DNA from: an uncultured Bacilli bacterium
GTDB lineage: Bacteria; Bacillota_I; Bacilli_A; RF39; UBA660
Assembly (NCBI GenBank): GCA_910578745.1
Contig: CAJTSN010000002.1
Location: 32,820 to 49,762 of the forward strand
Length of the DNA: 16,943 nucleotides
Reading direction: 5' to 3'
Made by a program: the position numbers and the translations under genes. The notes below the pieces were generated by a model, which saw only the letters and a program-made list of their open reading frames with translations, was not told the DNA's origin and did not search any database. The first letter of the stretch is position 1; every line of letters starts with the position of its first letter. Below, in pieces: positions 7,041 to 14,969 of this stretch.

Positions 7041-8315
7041 ATGTTTATTGATGAAGTGACAATGGAACTTTATGCAGGAGATGGTGGAGACGGTTGTATG
7101 GCCTTTCGCCGGGAAAAATATATATCTATGGGAGGACCTTTTGGAGGAAATGGAGGACGTGGAAGTAACATCCTTTTTAAGGTGGATACAGGATTAAATA
7201 CATTAATTGATTTAAAATATCATCGTATTATTAAGGGAAAAAAAGGTACAAATGGCCTTGGAAAAGGAATGCATGGAAAGAATGCAGAAGATGTAGTGAT
7301 TAAAGTTCCACCTGGAACAATCGTGACAGACTTAGATACGAATTTAATTATGGCCGATTTAACGAAACAGGAAGAAGAGATTGTTCTGGCTTATGGAGGA
7401 CGTGGAGGACGTGGAAATATGGCTTTTGCCACCCGTACGAATCCAGCTCCAGCCTTCGCTGAAAATGGAGAACCGGGAGAGGTACGAAAAATAAAGGTAG
7501 AGTTGAAACTTCTTGCCGATGTAGGATTAGTTGGCCTTCCTAGCGTAGGGAAATCAACCATTATCTCTCTTGTTTCGAAGTCAAAACCGAAAATTGCTGC
7601 GTATCATTTTACAACCATTACTCCTAATTTAGGGGTTGTCCAAGCAAAAAACAAAAAATCGTTTGTCTTAGCGGATTTACCAGGATTGATTAAAGGAGCC
7701 TCTTTAGGAGAAGGATTAGGGGATCAATTCTTAAAACATGTGGAACGTACAAGGCTGATCGCCCATGTAATTGATATGGGTGGATTTGAAGGAAGAGATC
7801 CTTATGAGGACTATGTATTAATCAATCAGGAATTGGAAGCGTTTAATCCAAGTATTTTAAAAAAACCGCAAATCATTTTAGCAAATAAAATGGATTTAGA
7901 AAATGCACAAGAAAATCTAGAAGCGTTTAAGAAAAAAGTTACGAATGTAGCCATTTATCCAATTTCAGCTATGAATAAAGAAGGGTTAGAAGATGCAATG
8001 CTCGCTCTTGCCACTCTACTAGATGAGATTCCCAAACAACCCCTTTATGAGGAAGAAAAATTTGAAAGCCATGTGCTTTATCAATTTAAACATGAAAAAC
8101 CATTTACGATTTATAATGAAAATGGAACATGGGTCGTTCGAGGAGAACAGGTGGAGAAGCTTTTGCGTATGACAAAATTTCAAACAAATGAGTCAGCTCA
8201 AAGATTTGCTATGAAATTAAGAAAGATGGGCATTGATGATCAACTAAGAGAAATGGGTGCGAAGGAAGGAGATACCGTTCGAATACTCGATTTGGAATTC
8301 GAGTATAAAGAGTAG
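7041..8315 (+). CDS. obgE: GTPase Obg (CgtA), ribosome assembly and stress GTPase
   Basis: Obg binds the 50S subunit during assembly and links GTP levels to growth; in B. subtilis it is also needed for sporulation initiation. The 424-aa protein has all three domains. The Gly-rich OBG fold is at 1-158. The G domain has P-loop GLPSVGKST (165-173), G2 TTITPN (191-196), G3 DLPGL (212-216), G4 NKMD (282-285) and G5 SA (309-310). The C-terminal OCT domain (about 345-424) contains WVVRGEQVEKLLRMT. Length is typical (B. subtilis 428). The ATG follows AAGGAGGAA at 7028-7036. Linkage to rplU-prp-rpmA is conserved across bacteria. No convincing terminator follows, so transcripts may run into rarA. Confidence 0.98.
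   Translation: MFIDEVTMELYAGDGGDGCMAFRREKYISMGGPFGGNGGRGSNILFKVDTGLNTLIDLKYHRIIKGKKGTNGLGKGMHGKNAEDVVIKVPPGTIVTDLDTNLIMADLTKQEEEIVLAYGGRGGRGNMAFATRTNPAPAFAENGEPGEVRKIKVELKLLADVGLVGLPSVGKSTIISLVSKSKPKIAAYHFTTITPNLGVVQAKNKKSFVLADLPGLIKGASLGEGLGDQFLKHVERTRLIAHVIDMGGFEGRDPYEDYVLINQELEAFNPSILKKPQIILANKMDLENAQENLEAFKKKVTNVAIYPISAMNKEGLEDAMLALATLLDEIPKQPLYEEEKFESHVLYQFKHEKPFTIYNENGTWVVRGEQVEKLLRMTKFQTNESAQRFAMKLRKMGIDDQLREMGAKEGDTVRILDLEFEYKE
8283..8306 (+). other. Perfect inverted repeat in the last codons of obgE
   Basis: ATACTCGA (8283-8290) and TCGAGTAT (8299-8306) are perfectly complementary around an 8-nt loop, ten nucleotides before the end of obgE. No T-tract follows, so it is not a normal terminator. 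It may stabilise the mRNA 3' end or be chance from codons for ILDLEFEY. Confidence 0.4.
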
Positions 8316-8360
8316 TTTTGAAGATTTTAAAAAAAGAAGTTGCCAAAAAGAGGTAAACTG

Positions 8361-8387
8361 AAAAATAGGAAAAAATCTTCTATTTTT
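8361..8387 (+). other. A/T hairpin between obgE and rarA
   Basis: AAAAATAG (8361-8368) pairs with CTATTTTT (8380-8387) around an 11-nt loop. The T-run is part of the stem and is followed by AAG, so it would make at most a weak terminator. The rest of the 109-bp gap is A-rich with no clear promoter. Confidence 0.35.
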
Positions 8388-8424
8388 AAGATAAGATTAT
8401 GGAAGAAAAGAGGAAATTCAAAAT

Positions 8425-9720
8425 ATGCAAACACTTTTTGATACGATCGATAATGCTATCTTTAAGCCTCTTGCGGAGAGGATGCGGCCTTTAGAACTTG
8501 CGGATTATGTTGGACAAGTTGAAATTGTTGGCGAGGCGTCAGGCATTAAAAAAATGATTGAAAATGATACGATTCCTTCTATGATTTTTTGGGGTCCACC
8601 GGGTGTTGGGAAAACGACTCTAGCAAAAATAATTGCCCATCAAACAAAAGCCTCTTTTCATGAATTATCCGCTGTTACCTCAGGTGTTAAAGAAATAAAA
8701 GAAATTTTTGAAATAGCCAAAATGAATCAGATGAATGGGAAAAAAACAATTCTATTTGTCGATGAAATCCATCGATTTAATAAGTCACAACAAGATGCTT
8801 TTCTTCCTTACGTCGAAAATGGAAACATAATATTAATAGGCGCAACCACAGAAAATCCTTCTTTTGAAGTAAATGCAGCTTTATTATCAAGAATGAAAGT
8901 GTTTGTTTTAAAAAGTTTAGAAAAAGAAGATCTTTTAAAGATTTTAAAGCGTGCGCACGAAAAATATTATAGTAATATAAAAATAGAAGAGGCTTGTTAC
9001 TCCTTCATTGCTGAATTTGCAGGTGGAGATGCGAGACAAGCCTTAAATACTTTAGAAAATCTTTTAAGTATAGTAGACAAAAACAACGTAACGAAAAAAG
9101 ATTTAGAAAAAATGATGCACAAGAAAACGTTTTTATATGATAAATTTGGGGAAGAACATTATAATTTGATATCCGCTCTTCATAAGTCCATGCGTAATAG
9201 TGACCCAGATGCCGCTTTATACTATACAGCAAGAATGCTTGAATCAGGAGAAGATCCACTATATCTTGTTCGAAGACTTACAAGATTTGCATCAGAAGAT
9301 GTTGGTCTTGCCAATCCAAATGCCTTAGTACAGGCGGTAAGTACATTAGAAGCTGTTAAACTCATTGGAATGCCAGAATGTAATGTCAATATAGCACAAT
9401 TAGTCGTTTATTTAAGTGTTTCTCCTAAATCAAATGCTCTTTATAAAGCTTATGAAAAGGTGAAGAAAGATGCTTTAGCGACCACGCACTTAAAAGTTCC
9501 ACTCCATCTTCGCAATGCAGAAACGAAATTAGATAAAGAATTAGGCTATGGGAAAGGGTATCGTTATGCACATGATTTTTGTAGTGGAGTCACAGATATG
9601 GTTTGTTTGCCAAAAGAGCTCGAAAATAGAAAATATTATGAACCAACGAACCATGGAAATGAAAAAAATATTAAAGAAGTAATGAAAAAAATAGAAGAAA
9701 TAAAAAAACAAGAAAAATAA
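8425..9720 (+). CDS. rarA: Replication-associated recombination protein A (RarA/MgsA)
   Basis: RarA is an AAA+ ATPase related to clamp-loader subunits and RuvB, acting at stalled replication forks. The 431-aa protein has Walker A GPPGVGKT (57-64), Walker B ILFVDEIHRF (109-118), sensor 1 GATTENP (139-145) and an arginine finger in LLSR (Arg156). The C-terminal helical tetramerisation region contains DPLYLVRRLTRFASEDVGLA and LRNAETKLDKELGYGKGYRYAHD, both family hallmarks. Length is typical (B. subtilis 421, E. coli 447). It begins MQTLFD; a Q..LF sequence at the extreme N terminus may contact the sliding clamp. The start follows AAGAGG at 8408-8413 with rather long spacing. Confidence 0.97.
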   Translation: MQTLFDTIDNAIFKPLAERMRPLELADYVGQVEIVGEASGIKKMIENDTIPSMIFWGPPGVGKTTLAKIIAHQTKASFHELSAVTSGVKEIKEIFEIAKMNQMNGKKTILFVDEIHRFNKSQQDAFLPYVENGNIILIGATTENPSFEVNAALLSRMKVFVLKSLEKEDLLKILKRAHEKYYSNIKIEEACYSFIAEFAGGDARQALNTLENLLSIVDKNNVTKKDLEKMMHKKTFLYDKFGEEHYNLISALHKSMRNSDPDAALYYTARMLESGEDPLYLVRRLTRFASEDVGLANPNALVQAVSTLEAVKLIGMPECNVNIAQLVVYLSVSPKSNALYKAYEKVKKDALATTHLKVPLHLRNAETKLDKELGYGKGYRYAHDFCSGVTDMVCLPKELENRKYYEPTNHGNEKNIKEVMKKIEEIKKQEK

Positions 9721-9775
9721 AATTTGTCAAATGTATGCGTATCATAAAAAAGAGAATCTCTTGGTTTAAGTACAT

Positions 9776-9795
9776 CTACATATAGCTTACTAGGG
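9776..9795 (+). repeat. 20-nt element nearly repeated from the ftsK terminator (2225-2244)
   Basis: CTACATATAG then C then TTA then C then TAGGG. The stretch at 2225-2244 is the same with T and G at the two variable positions: 18 of 20 identical. At 2225 it forms a terminator hairpin; here only CTA/TAG can pair and no T-tract follows. It lies in the 114-bp gap between rarA and truB, which otherwise shows no clear promoter or terminator. Confidence 0.4.
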
Positions 9796-9834
9796 AATTC
9801 TTGGAAGACAAAGTAGTGAGGAATGAGGAAAGTG

Positions 9835-10695
9835 ATGCAAGGAATTTTAGTAGTGAATAAGCCTATGACAATGACAAGCCGAGATGTAGTGAATATTTTG
9901 AGTAAACAGTTTTCGACAAAAAAGGTAGGACATACGGGGACACTTGATCCTATAGCAACAGGGGTTTTAGTTGTTTGTTTTGGAAAAAGTACAAAATTAG
10001 TGGAGATTCTAACTTCTTATCAAAAAGAATATATTTTTGAGGCAGAATTTGGAACCGAAACAGATACACTTGATAGGACAGGAAAGATTTTGAAAGTGGA
10101 AAAATCGATTCTTTCAAGAGAACAAGTAGAAGAGGCTTTGCAAAAAATGGTTGGGAAAAATGTACAAGAAGTTCCTATTTATTCCGCTGTCAAAGTGAAA
10201 GGAAGAAAACTATATGAGTACGCAAGAAATAAGGAACAAGTAGAACTTCCAAAAAGAGAGATTACTATTTATGAGGCAGAATTACAAGCGATTTCTTATA
10301 CAGAAACAAAAACAAATCTTCGAGTAAGAGTTGTAGTGAGTAAGGGAACCTATATTCGTGCATTCATTCGAGATTTAGCTGAGTCTTTACATACAATAGG
10401 AATGATGACTTCATTAACACGAACAAAACAAGGAAATTTTAAAATAGAGGATTCTTATTCTTTAGAAGAAATTGAAATGGGAAAGTATACTTTTGTTCCT
10501 TTAGAAGAAGTGTTAAAAGAATATAAAACAATCGAAGTAAATGCAGAGGAAAAAGAAAAAATTCAAAACGGAAGTTTACGATTAAAGAATACACAAGAAG
10601 AAGTTGTCGTATTCACATACCAAAACACCCCTTTAGCGCTTTATAAATCCTATGAAAAAGATCCAAACTATCTAAAACCTTGGAAGATGTTTTAG
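9835..10695 (+). CDS. truB: tRNA pseudouridine(55) synthase TruB
   Basis: TruB converts U55 of the tRNA T-loop to pseudouridine. The 286-aa protein carries the family motif VGHTGTLDP (31-39) with catalytic Asp38, YEKEYIF-like KEYIFEAEFG, and the later motifs KVKGRKLYEYAR and SKGTYIRAFIRDLA. I start it at ATG 9835 (MQGILVVNKP) because AGGA (9826-9829) is 5 nt upstream and other TruB proteins begin here. The in-frame ATG at 9823 has its purine-rich sequence almost touching the start codon and would add only four residues. The C-terminal extension after about 225 is short, as in Bacillota. In B. subtilis truB is followed by ribF; here a terminator ends the unit. Confidence 0.97.
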   Translation: MQGILVVNKPMTMTSRDVVNILSKQFSTKKVGHTGTLDPIATGVLVVCFGKSTKLVEILTSYQKEYIFEAEFGTETDTLDRTGKILKVEKSILSREQVEEALQKMVGKNVQEVPIYSAVKVKGRKLYEYARNKEQVELPKREITIYEAELQAISYTETKTNLRVRVVVSKGTYIRAFIRDLAESLHTIGMMTSLTRTKQGNFKIEDSYSLEEIEMGKYTFVPLEEVLKEYKTIEVNAEEKEKIQNGSLRLKNTQEEVVVFTYQNTPLALYKSYEKDPNYLKPWKMF

Positions 10696-10715
10696 AAAAA
10701 ATGGTTTATAGCCTC

Positions 10716-10737
10716 ATCGCAGAAATGCGATTTTTTT
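10716..10737 (+). terminator. Strong intrinsic terminator after truB
   Basis: ATCGCA (10716-10721) pairs with TGCGAT (10726-10731) around the stable GAAA tetraloop (10722-10725), followed by T6 (10732-10737). It lies 21 nt after the truB stop. Confidence 0.92.
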
Positions 10738-10754
10738 GTTTCCTTTTCTTTAGG

Positions 10755-10783
10755 TAGAAATTTCAGTCATCCTATGGTACAAT
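10755..10783 (+). promoter_or_regulatory. Sigma-A promoter of the dgt-rsmE-mtaB operon
   Basis: -35 TAGAAA (10755-10760), 17-bp spacer, -10 TACAAT (10778-10783) with an extended TGG before it. It sits just after the truB terminator. The -10 overlaps the ATG at 10782, so that codon cannot be in the mRNA. Transcription should start about 10790, leaving a leader of about 10 nt. Confidence 0.72.
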
Positions 10784-10799
10784 GAAAACAGGTGATATC

Positions 10800-11921
10800 A
10801 TGCTAGAAGAAGTAGAGAAAAAAATGATAGAAAGAGAAAATTTGTTTTCTTCTTATGCCACATTAAGTAAAAATGCGATTCGACTTCAAAAAGAAGAAAA
10901 AGACATTCGACCCGCCTTTTTTAGGGATGTGGATCGGATTATTTATAGTTTAGCTTATACAAGATACATGGATAAAACACAAGTATTCTCTGAAAACCAT
11001 AATGACAATATTTCAAAACGAATGACACATGTGCAGATGGTGAGTAAAATTGCTCGAACGATTGGAAGAGCCCTTTCTTTAAATGAAGATTTGATCGAAG
11101 CCATTGCTCTCGGTCATGATATAGGTCATGTTCCTTTTGGTCATGTAGGGGAAGCCATCTTAAACGAGATTAGTATGAAGGCGAATGAAGGCTATTTTAA
11201 CCATAACGTACAAAGTGTACGAACACTTATGTTTCTTGAAAATGGAGGTCATGGTTTTAATTTAACCCTTCAAGTCCTTGATGGCATTCTGTGTCACAAT
11301 GGGGAGTTTTTAGAAGGGGAATATTATCCAAAAGAAAAAACGGTAGATACATTCTTAAAAGAATATGAAGAGTGTTATACGAGTAAACATACTTTAGAAA
11401 CACTTCACCCTATGACACTCGAAGGTTGTGTGGTTCGTTTTAGTGATATTATAGGGTATGTAGGAAGAGATATTGAAGATGCCATTCGTTTAGGGGTTTT
11501 ATCTAAAAAAGAGCTTCCAGAAGAGATTGTCTCTATGATAGGAAATAAAAATAAAGAGATTGTCAATACCCTCGTTTTAGATGTGATTGAAAATAGTTAT
11601 GGAAAAAAGTATATTAAACTATCCGATAAAATGTATACCCTTTTAAAGCAACTAAAAAAATTCAATTACAGTCATATCTATGATAAAGCAACCACGGTAA
11701 AACAAAGGGAAAAATATAAAGAAATGTTCACCTTTCTTTTTGATACTTATGTAAGTCAAATTCAAGAACAAAAGAAGGATGAAAAAATTTTTACTGCTTT
11801 TTTAAACTATAAATGTGATAAATACACAAATGAAACGACAGTTGCCCGAAAAGCCATTGATTATATTGCAGGAATGACAGATGCTTATTTTATAGCTGAA
11901 TATAATCGATTAAAAAAATAA
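10800..11921 (+). CDS. dgt: HD-family deoxynucleoside triphosphate triphosphohydrolase (dGTPase-like)
   Basis: Members of this family hydrolyse dNTPs to deoxynucleosides and triphosphate, controlling nucleotide pools. The 373-aa protein has the metal-binding HD set: His77 in RMTHVQM, His106-Asp107 in ALGHDIGHVPFGHVGE, and Asp216 in RFSDIIGYVGRDIEDA. FNHN (133-136) and the N-terminal RDVDRIIYSLAYTRYMDKTQVF are family hallmarks. I chose ATG 10800, which follows AGGTGAT (10790-10796). The in-frame ATG at 10782 lies inside the promoter -10. Substrate preference (dGTP or several dNTPs) cannot be read from sequence. It is the first gene of an operon; rsmE starts 13 nt later. Confidence 0.93.
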   Translation: MLEEVEKKMIERENLFSSYATLSKNAIRLQKEEKDIRPAFFRDVDRIIYSLAYTRYMDKTQVFSENHNDNISKRMTHVQMVSKIARTIGRALSLNEDLIEAIALGHDIGHVPFGHVGEAILNEISMKANEGYFNHNVQSVRTLMFLENGGHGFNLTLQVLDGILCHNGEFLEGEYYPKEKTVDTFLKEYEECYTSKHTLETLHPMTLEGCVVRFSDIIGYVGRDIEDAIRLGVLSKKELPEEIVSMIGNKNKEIVNTLVLDVIENSYGKKYIKLSDKMYTLLKQLKKFNYSHIYDKATTVKQREKYKEMFTFLFDTYVSQIQEQKKDEKIFTAFLNYKCDKYTNETTVARKAIDYIAGMTDAYFIAEYNRLKK

Positions 11922-11934
11922 AAAGGGGGAAAAT

Positions 11935-12648
11935 ATGCAACGATATTTTGCAAAAGACAAAGTAGAAAATACATTTATTTTAGAACCACTGGATTATCAT
12001 CATATCAAACATGTTATGCGGATGCAGGAAAATGAAGAGATAGAAATTGTTTTTGAAGGAATACTTTATCTTGCTTGTGTTAAGAATATAATAGGAGACG
12101 TTTTTATAGAACTTTTAAAAGAAATCGATAAAGAACAACAAAGTGAGGTCCAAAAGACAATTTGTATTCCTTATTTAAAAGAACAAAAACTCGATTTTAT
12201 TTTACAGAAAGCGACAGAATTAGGCGTCGATGAAATTCTGTTAGTTCCATTAGAGAGAAGTATAATAAAAGCAAAGGAAGAAAAAGAAGAACGGAAATTA
12301 GAACGCTGGATGCGGATCGTAAAAGAGGCATCAGAGCAGTCGAAACGGTTGTATATTCCTAAAATCGTTCCTTTAAAAGAAGTAAACGCCCTACAAAAGT
12401 TGGAGGGTTTGAAACTCATTTGTATAGCGCAAAGGGAATGTAAAAGTATTAAAAAAGTGATGAAAATGAACCATGAATGTGCTAAAATAAATATAGTAAT
12501 TGGTCCAGAGGGAGGTTTTTCCCCTAGGGAAGAAGAAATATTTTTACAGATGGGATTTATTCCCGTTCATTTGGGAAAGCGAGTTTTAAGAACAGAAACG
12601 GTCCCTCTTTATTTGTTAAGTATTTTAAATTATGAACTGATGGAGTGA
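11935..12648 (+). CDS. rsmE: 16S rRNA (uracil(1498)-N(3))-methyltransferase RsmE
   Basis: RsmE is a SPOUT-family enzyme that methylates U1498 of 16S rRNA in the 30S decoding region. The 237-aa protein has an N-terminal PUA-like part (about 1-70) and the knotted SPOUT domain with QKATELGVDE (91-100), EASEQSKR (131-138), the SAM-binding loop IGPEGGFSPREEE (189-201) and LGKRVLRTETVP (213-224). Length is normal. AAAAGGGGGAAA at 11921-11932 provides the ribosome binding site. It ends in TGA, the only stop of that type among the recognised genes. In B. subtilis yqeU (rsmE) and yqeV (mtaB) are adjacent after dnaJ-prmA; here one unknown gene separates them. Confidence 0.96.
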   Translation: MQRYFAKDKVENTFILEPLDYHHIKHVMRMQENEEIEIVFEGILYLACVKNIIGDVFIELLKEIDKEQQSEVQKTICIPYLKEQKLDFILQKATELGVDEILLVPLERSIIKAKEEKEERKLERWMRIVKEASEQSKRLYIPKIVPLKEVNALQKLEGLKLICIAQRECKSIKKVMKMNHECAKINIVIGPEGGFSPREEEIFLQMGFIPVHLGKRVLRTETVPLYLLSILNYELME

Positions 12649-12652
12649 TTCT

Positions 12653-13645
12653 ATGAATATATTAAATTTATTCTCAGGGCATACATTATTGATTGGAATA
12701 ATTTTGTTCTTATTTTTAATCAATTTAGCTTGCATTATCTATCTTGTAATAAGAGAGAGAAAGAAAGATGAAGAGGAAATAGGAGAGATTATTACCTCTT
12801 TAGCAAATGCAAAACCAAGAGATGTAGAAAAACCTGTGATACCAGAAATAGAGAAAGAGGAAGTTGAAAACATGGAAGAAGGAAATAAAGCAAGATTAGA
12901 AATTGACAAAGTGCTTGAGAAAATGCAAAAAGACTTAGAAACAACTCCAGAAGATGCCGTTGCATCTTTTGAAAAGGAACAAGAAGAAAAATCGATTATT
13001 AGTTATCAGGAATTAGTCGATTCCTTTAAAAAACCAGATGAATCTTCTGCAGATGTCGTACAAACTTTTACAAGTGAGCTTAAAGAAAGTTTGTATGATT
13101 CCATAGAAGAGGAGAAAAGAAAGCAAAAAGAAGAATCTGTGAGAAATACAAAGCCGAAAGAAGATTTCGAGGAAATTGATTTTTCAAAAGAACAGTGGCA
13201 TAAAGGAAACTACTTAGAAGAAAAAGAAAAAAAGAACGCTGTAAGAGCAATTGAAACCTTTGATTTTATGGCAGATGAACCAATAGAGGAAGCTGAAATT
13301 GATGTGATCGATATTGAAGAGACAATGGAACTTCCCAAAGAGGCATTTGATATACATCAGAACGAAAAGAAAGAAAATCGTATTCCTGAGAAGAAGAAAT
13401 TTCAAAATACCGATTTTATTTCGCCAATTTATGGAAAACTAGATGAAAAAGAAATGGATTATCCAACGGTTCGTCAGTTTTCTAGAACAAATACTTTAGA
13501 AGAGTTGTTAGAAGAACCAAGAAAACGAAGAAGTAAAGGGGAAGATAGTTTTAGTGATACGCTTGATGTTTCTCCATTACATAGTGAAATCGAGAAAAAT
13601 GATGAATTTTTACAAAATTTAAAGGATTTTCGAGAAAGTTTATAA
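12653..13645 (+). CDS. Unknown acidic, single-pass membrane protein with a long disordered tail
   Basis: I do not recognise a family. The 330-aa product has one hydrophobic helix at about 10-33, followed by RERKKDEEE, so the tail should be cytoplasmic. The rest is very rich in Glu and Lys and looks mostly disordered. Short islands stand out: ISYQELVDSFKK (116-127), FISPIYGKL (255-263), YPTVRQFSR (270-278) and the C-terminal FLQNLKDFRESL (319-330). Such a membrane anchor plus charged tail with short motifs is common among scaffold or division-associated proteins of Bacillota, but that is only an analogy. It starts 4 nt after rsmE, using GGAG inside the rsmE end, and mtaB follows 12 nt later, so it is embedded in the operon. 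Confidence 0.85.
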   Translation: MNILNLFSGHTLLIGIILFLFLINLACIIYLVIRERKKDEEEIGEIITSLANAKPRDVEKPVIPEIEKEEVENMEEGNKARLEIDKVLEKMQKDLETTPEDAVASFEKEQEEKSIISYQELVDSFKKPDESSADVVQTFTSELKESLYDSIEEEKRKQKEESVRNTKPKEDFEEIDFSKEQWHKGNYLEEKEKKNAVRAIETFDFMADEPIEEAEIDVIDIEETMELPKEAFDIHQNEKKENRIPEKKKFQNTDFISPIYGKLDEKEMDYPTVRQFSRTNTLEELLEEPRKRRSKGEDSFSDTLDVSPLHSEIEKNDEFLQNLKDFRESL

Positions 13646-13657
13646 TAGAGGTTTTTT

Positions 13658-14941
13658 ATGAAGTTTTATATTTATACATTAGGGTGTAAGGTCAATACCT
13701 ATGAATCAAATATTATGCGTGAACTATTGTTGAATGCAGGTTATATAGAAGAGGAACCGGCGGATATACTCATTGTCAATACTTGTACTGTAACCAATAC
13801 AGCCGATCATAAATCCCTTAAAATGGTACATCATGTGCGTAGGCAAAATCCAAATGCCCTTTTAATTGTTACGGGTTGTTCTACACAAAATCAAAAAGAA
13901 ATATTTGAAAAAGATGGACAAGCAGACATTATTTTAGGAAATCAGTTTAAATCAAAAATTATAGATTATATAGAAGAATATAAAAAAACGAAGACAAAGA
14001 AAACCGATGTACAGGATATTCGACATGTTCCTTTTGAGAAAATGCAGTTGAAACACTTTAAAGGAACGAGAGCTTTTGTAAAAATACAAGATGGTTGTAA
14101 TAATTTTTGTTCTTATTGTATTATTCCTTTTGTTCGTGGCAATGTTCGAAGTAAAAAAGAAGAAGATGTCCTTTCTGAGGTAAAAACGCTCGTTCAAGCA
14201 GGAAAGCAAGAGATTGTTTTAACAGGAATTCATACAGGAAACTATGGGCGAGATATAGGAACAAATTTAGCCACATTATTACATCGATTAAGTACGATAG
14301 AAGGACTTAAGAGAATACGTATTTCTTCTATTGAAATTACAGAGTTAGATGCCGATTTTATGGAAGAACTAAAAACAGGAAATAAAATCGTCGATCATTT
14401 GCACATTCCTTTACAATCTGGTTCGGATGAAATTTTAAGAAAGATGAACCGAAAATATGATACAGAATTCTTTTTAGAAAAATTAAAAGAAATACGTTCG
14501 ATTCGGCCAGATATTTCCATAACGACGGATGTTATTGTTGGCTTTCCAAAAGAAACAGAGGCCTTATTTCAAGAAACGATTGAGACCATAAAAAAGGCAC
14601 AATTTTCTAAAATTCATGTTTTTCCCTACTCAAAAAGAGAAGGGACGAAAGCGGCTTCTATGGATGGGCAGATTGATGAGAAAACCAAGAAAAAGCGTGT
14701 ACAAATTTTGTTGGATCTAAGTGATACATTCGCCTATGAGTACATGAGACATTTTGTGAATCAAGAAGTGGAAGTGTTACCAGAAGTATACAAAGAAGGT
14801 GTGTTAGTAGGACATACGAGCAATTATTTACAAGTAAAATGTAAGGGAAAGAAAACAGAATTGAACAAACGAATATCTGTTTATGTTGATTCTATTTCTT
14901 ATCCTTATTTAGAAGCTCACATCCCTGAGCAAGAGAAATAA
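13658..14941 (+). CDS. mtaB: tRNA t6A37 methylthiotransferase MtaB
   Basis: MtaB is a radical-SAM enzyme that converts t6A to ms2t6A at position 37 of ANN-decoding tRNAs. The 427-aa protein has the N-terminal methylthiotransferase domain with its [4Fe-4S] cysteines Cys10 (TLGCKVN), Cys43 (NTCTVT) and Cys74 (TGCSTQ). The radical-SAM CxxxCxxC motif has Cys147, Cys151 and Cys154 (GCNNFCSYC). A C-terminal TRAM domain (about 365-425) binds tRNA. TLGCKVNTYES separates it from MiaB, which has GCQMNEHD-type sequence. The ribosome binding site is TAGAGG (13645-13650). It belongs to the dgt-rsmE operon, and another unknown gene follows 28 nt later. Confidence 0.96.
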   Translation: MKFYIYTLGCKVNTYESNIMRELLLNAGYIEEEPADILIVNTCTVTNTADHKSLKMVHHVRRQNPNALLIVTGCSTQNQKEIFEKDGQADIILGNQFKSKIIDYIEEYKKTKTKKTDVQDIRHVPFEKMQLKHFKGTRAFVKIQDGCNNFCSYCIIPFVRGNVRSKKEEDVLSEVKTLVQAGKQEIVLTGIHTGNYGRDIGTNLATLLHRLSTIEGLKRIRISSIEITELDADFMEELKTGNKIVDHLHIPLQSGSDEILRKMNRKYDTEFFLEKLKEIRSIRPDISITTDVIVGFPKETEALFQETIETIKKAQFSKIHVFPYSKREGTKAASMDGQIDEKTKKKRVQILLDLSDTFAYEYMRHFVNQEVEVLPEVYKEGVLVGHTSNYLQVKCKGKKTELNKRISVYVDSISYPYLEAHIPEQEK

Positions 14942-14969
14942 AGAAAAAAGAAGTTGAAGTGAGGAAAAA

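Noticed and set aside
9721..9822. Possible T-box or riboswitch in the rarA-truB gap
   Set aside because: There is a small AAGAG/CTCTT hairpin and a GGGAATTCTTGG stretch, but no T-box consensus, no antiterminator pairing and no amino-acid gene downstream.
9823..9834. In-frame upstream ATG for truB
   Set aside because: Its purine-rich sequence almost touches the codon, while 9835 has AGGA at the right distance and matches the family N terminus.
10782..10799. Upstream ATG for the dgt-like gene
   Set aside because: It lies inside the predicted -10 hexamer and lacks its own ribosome binding site.
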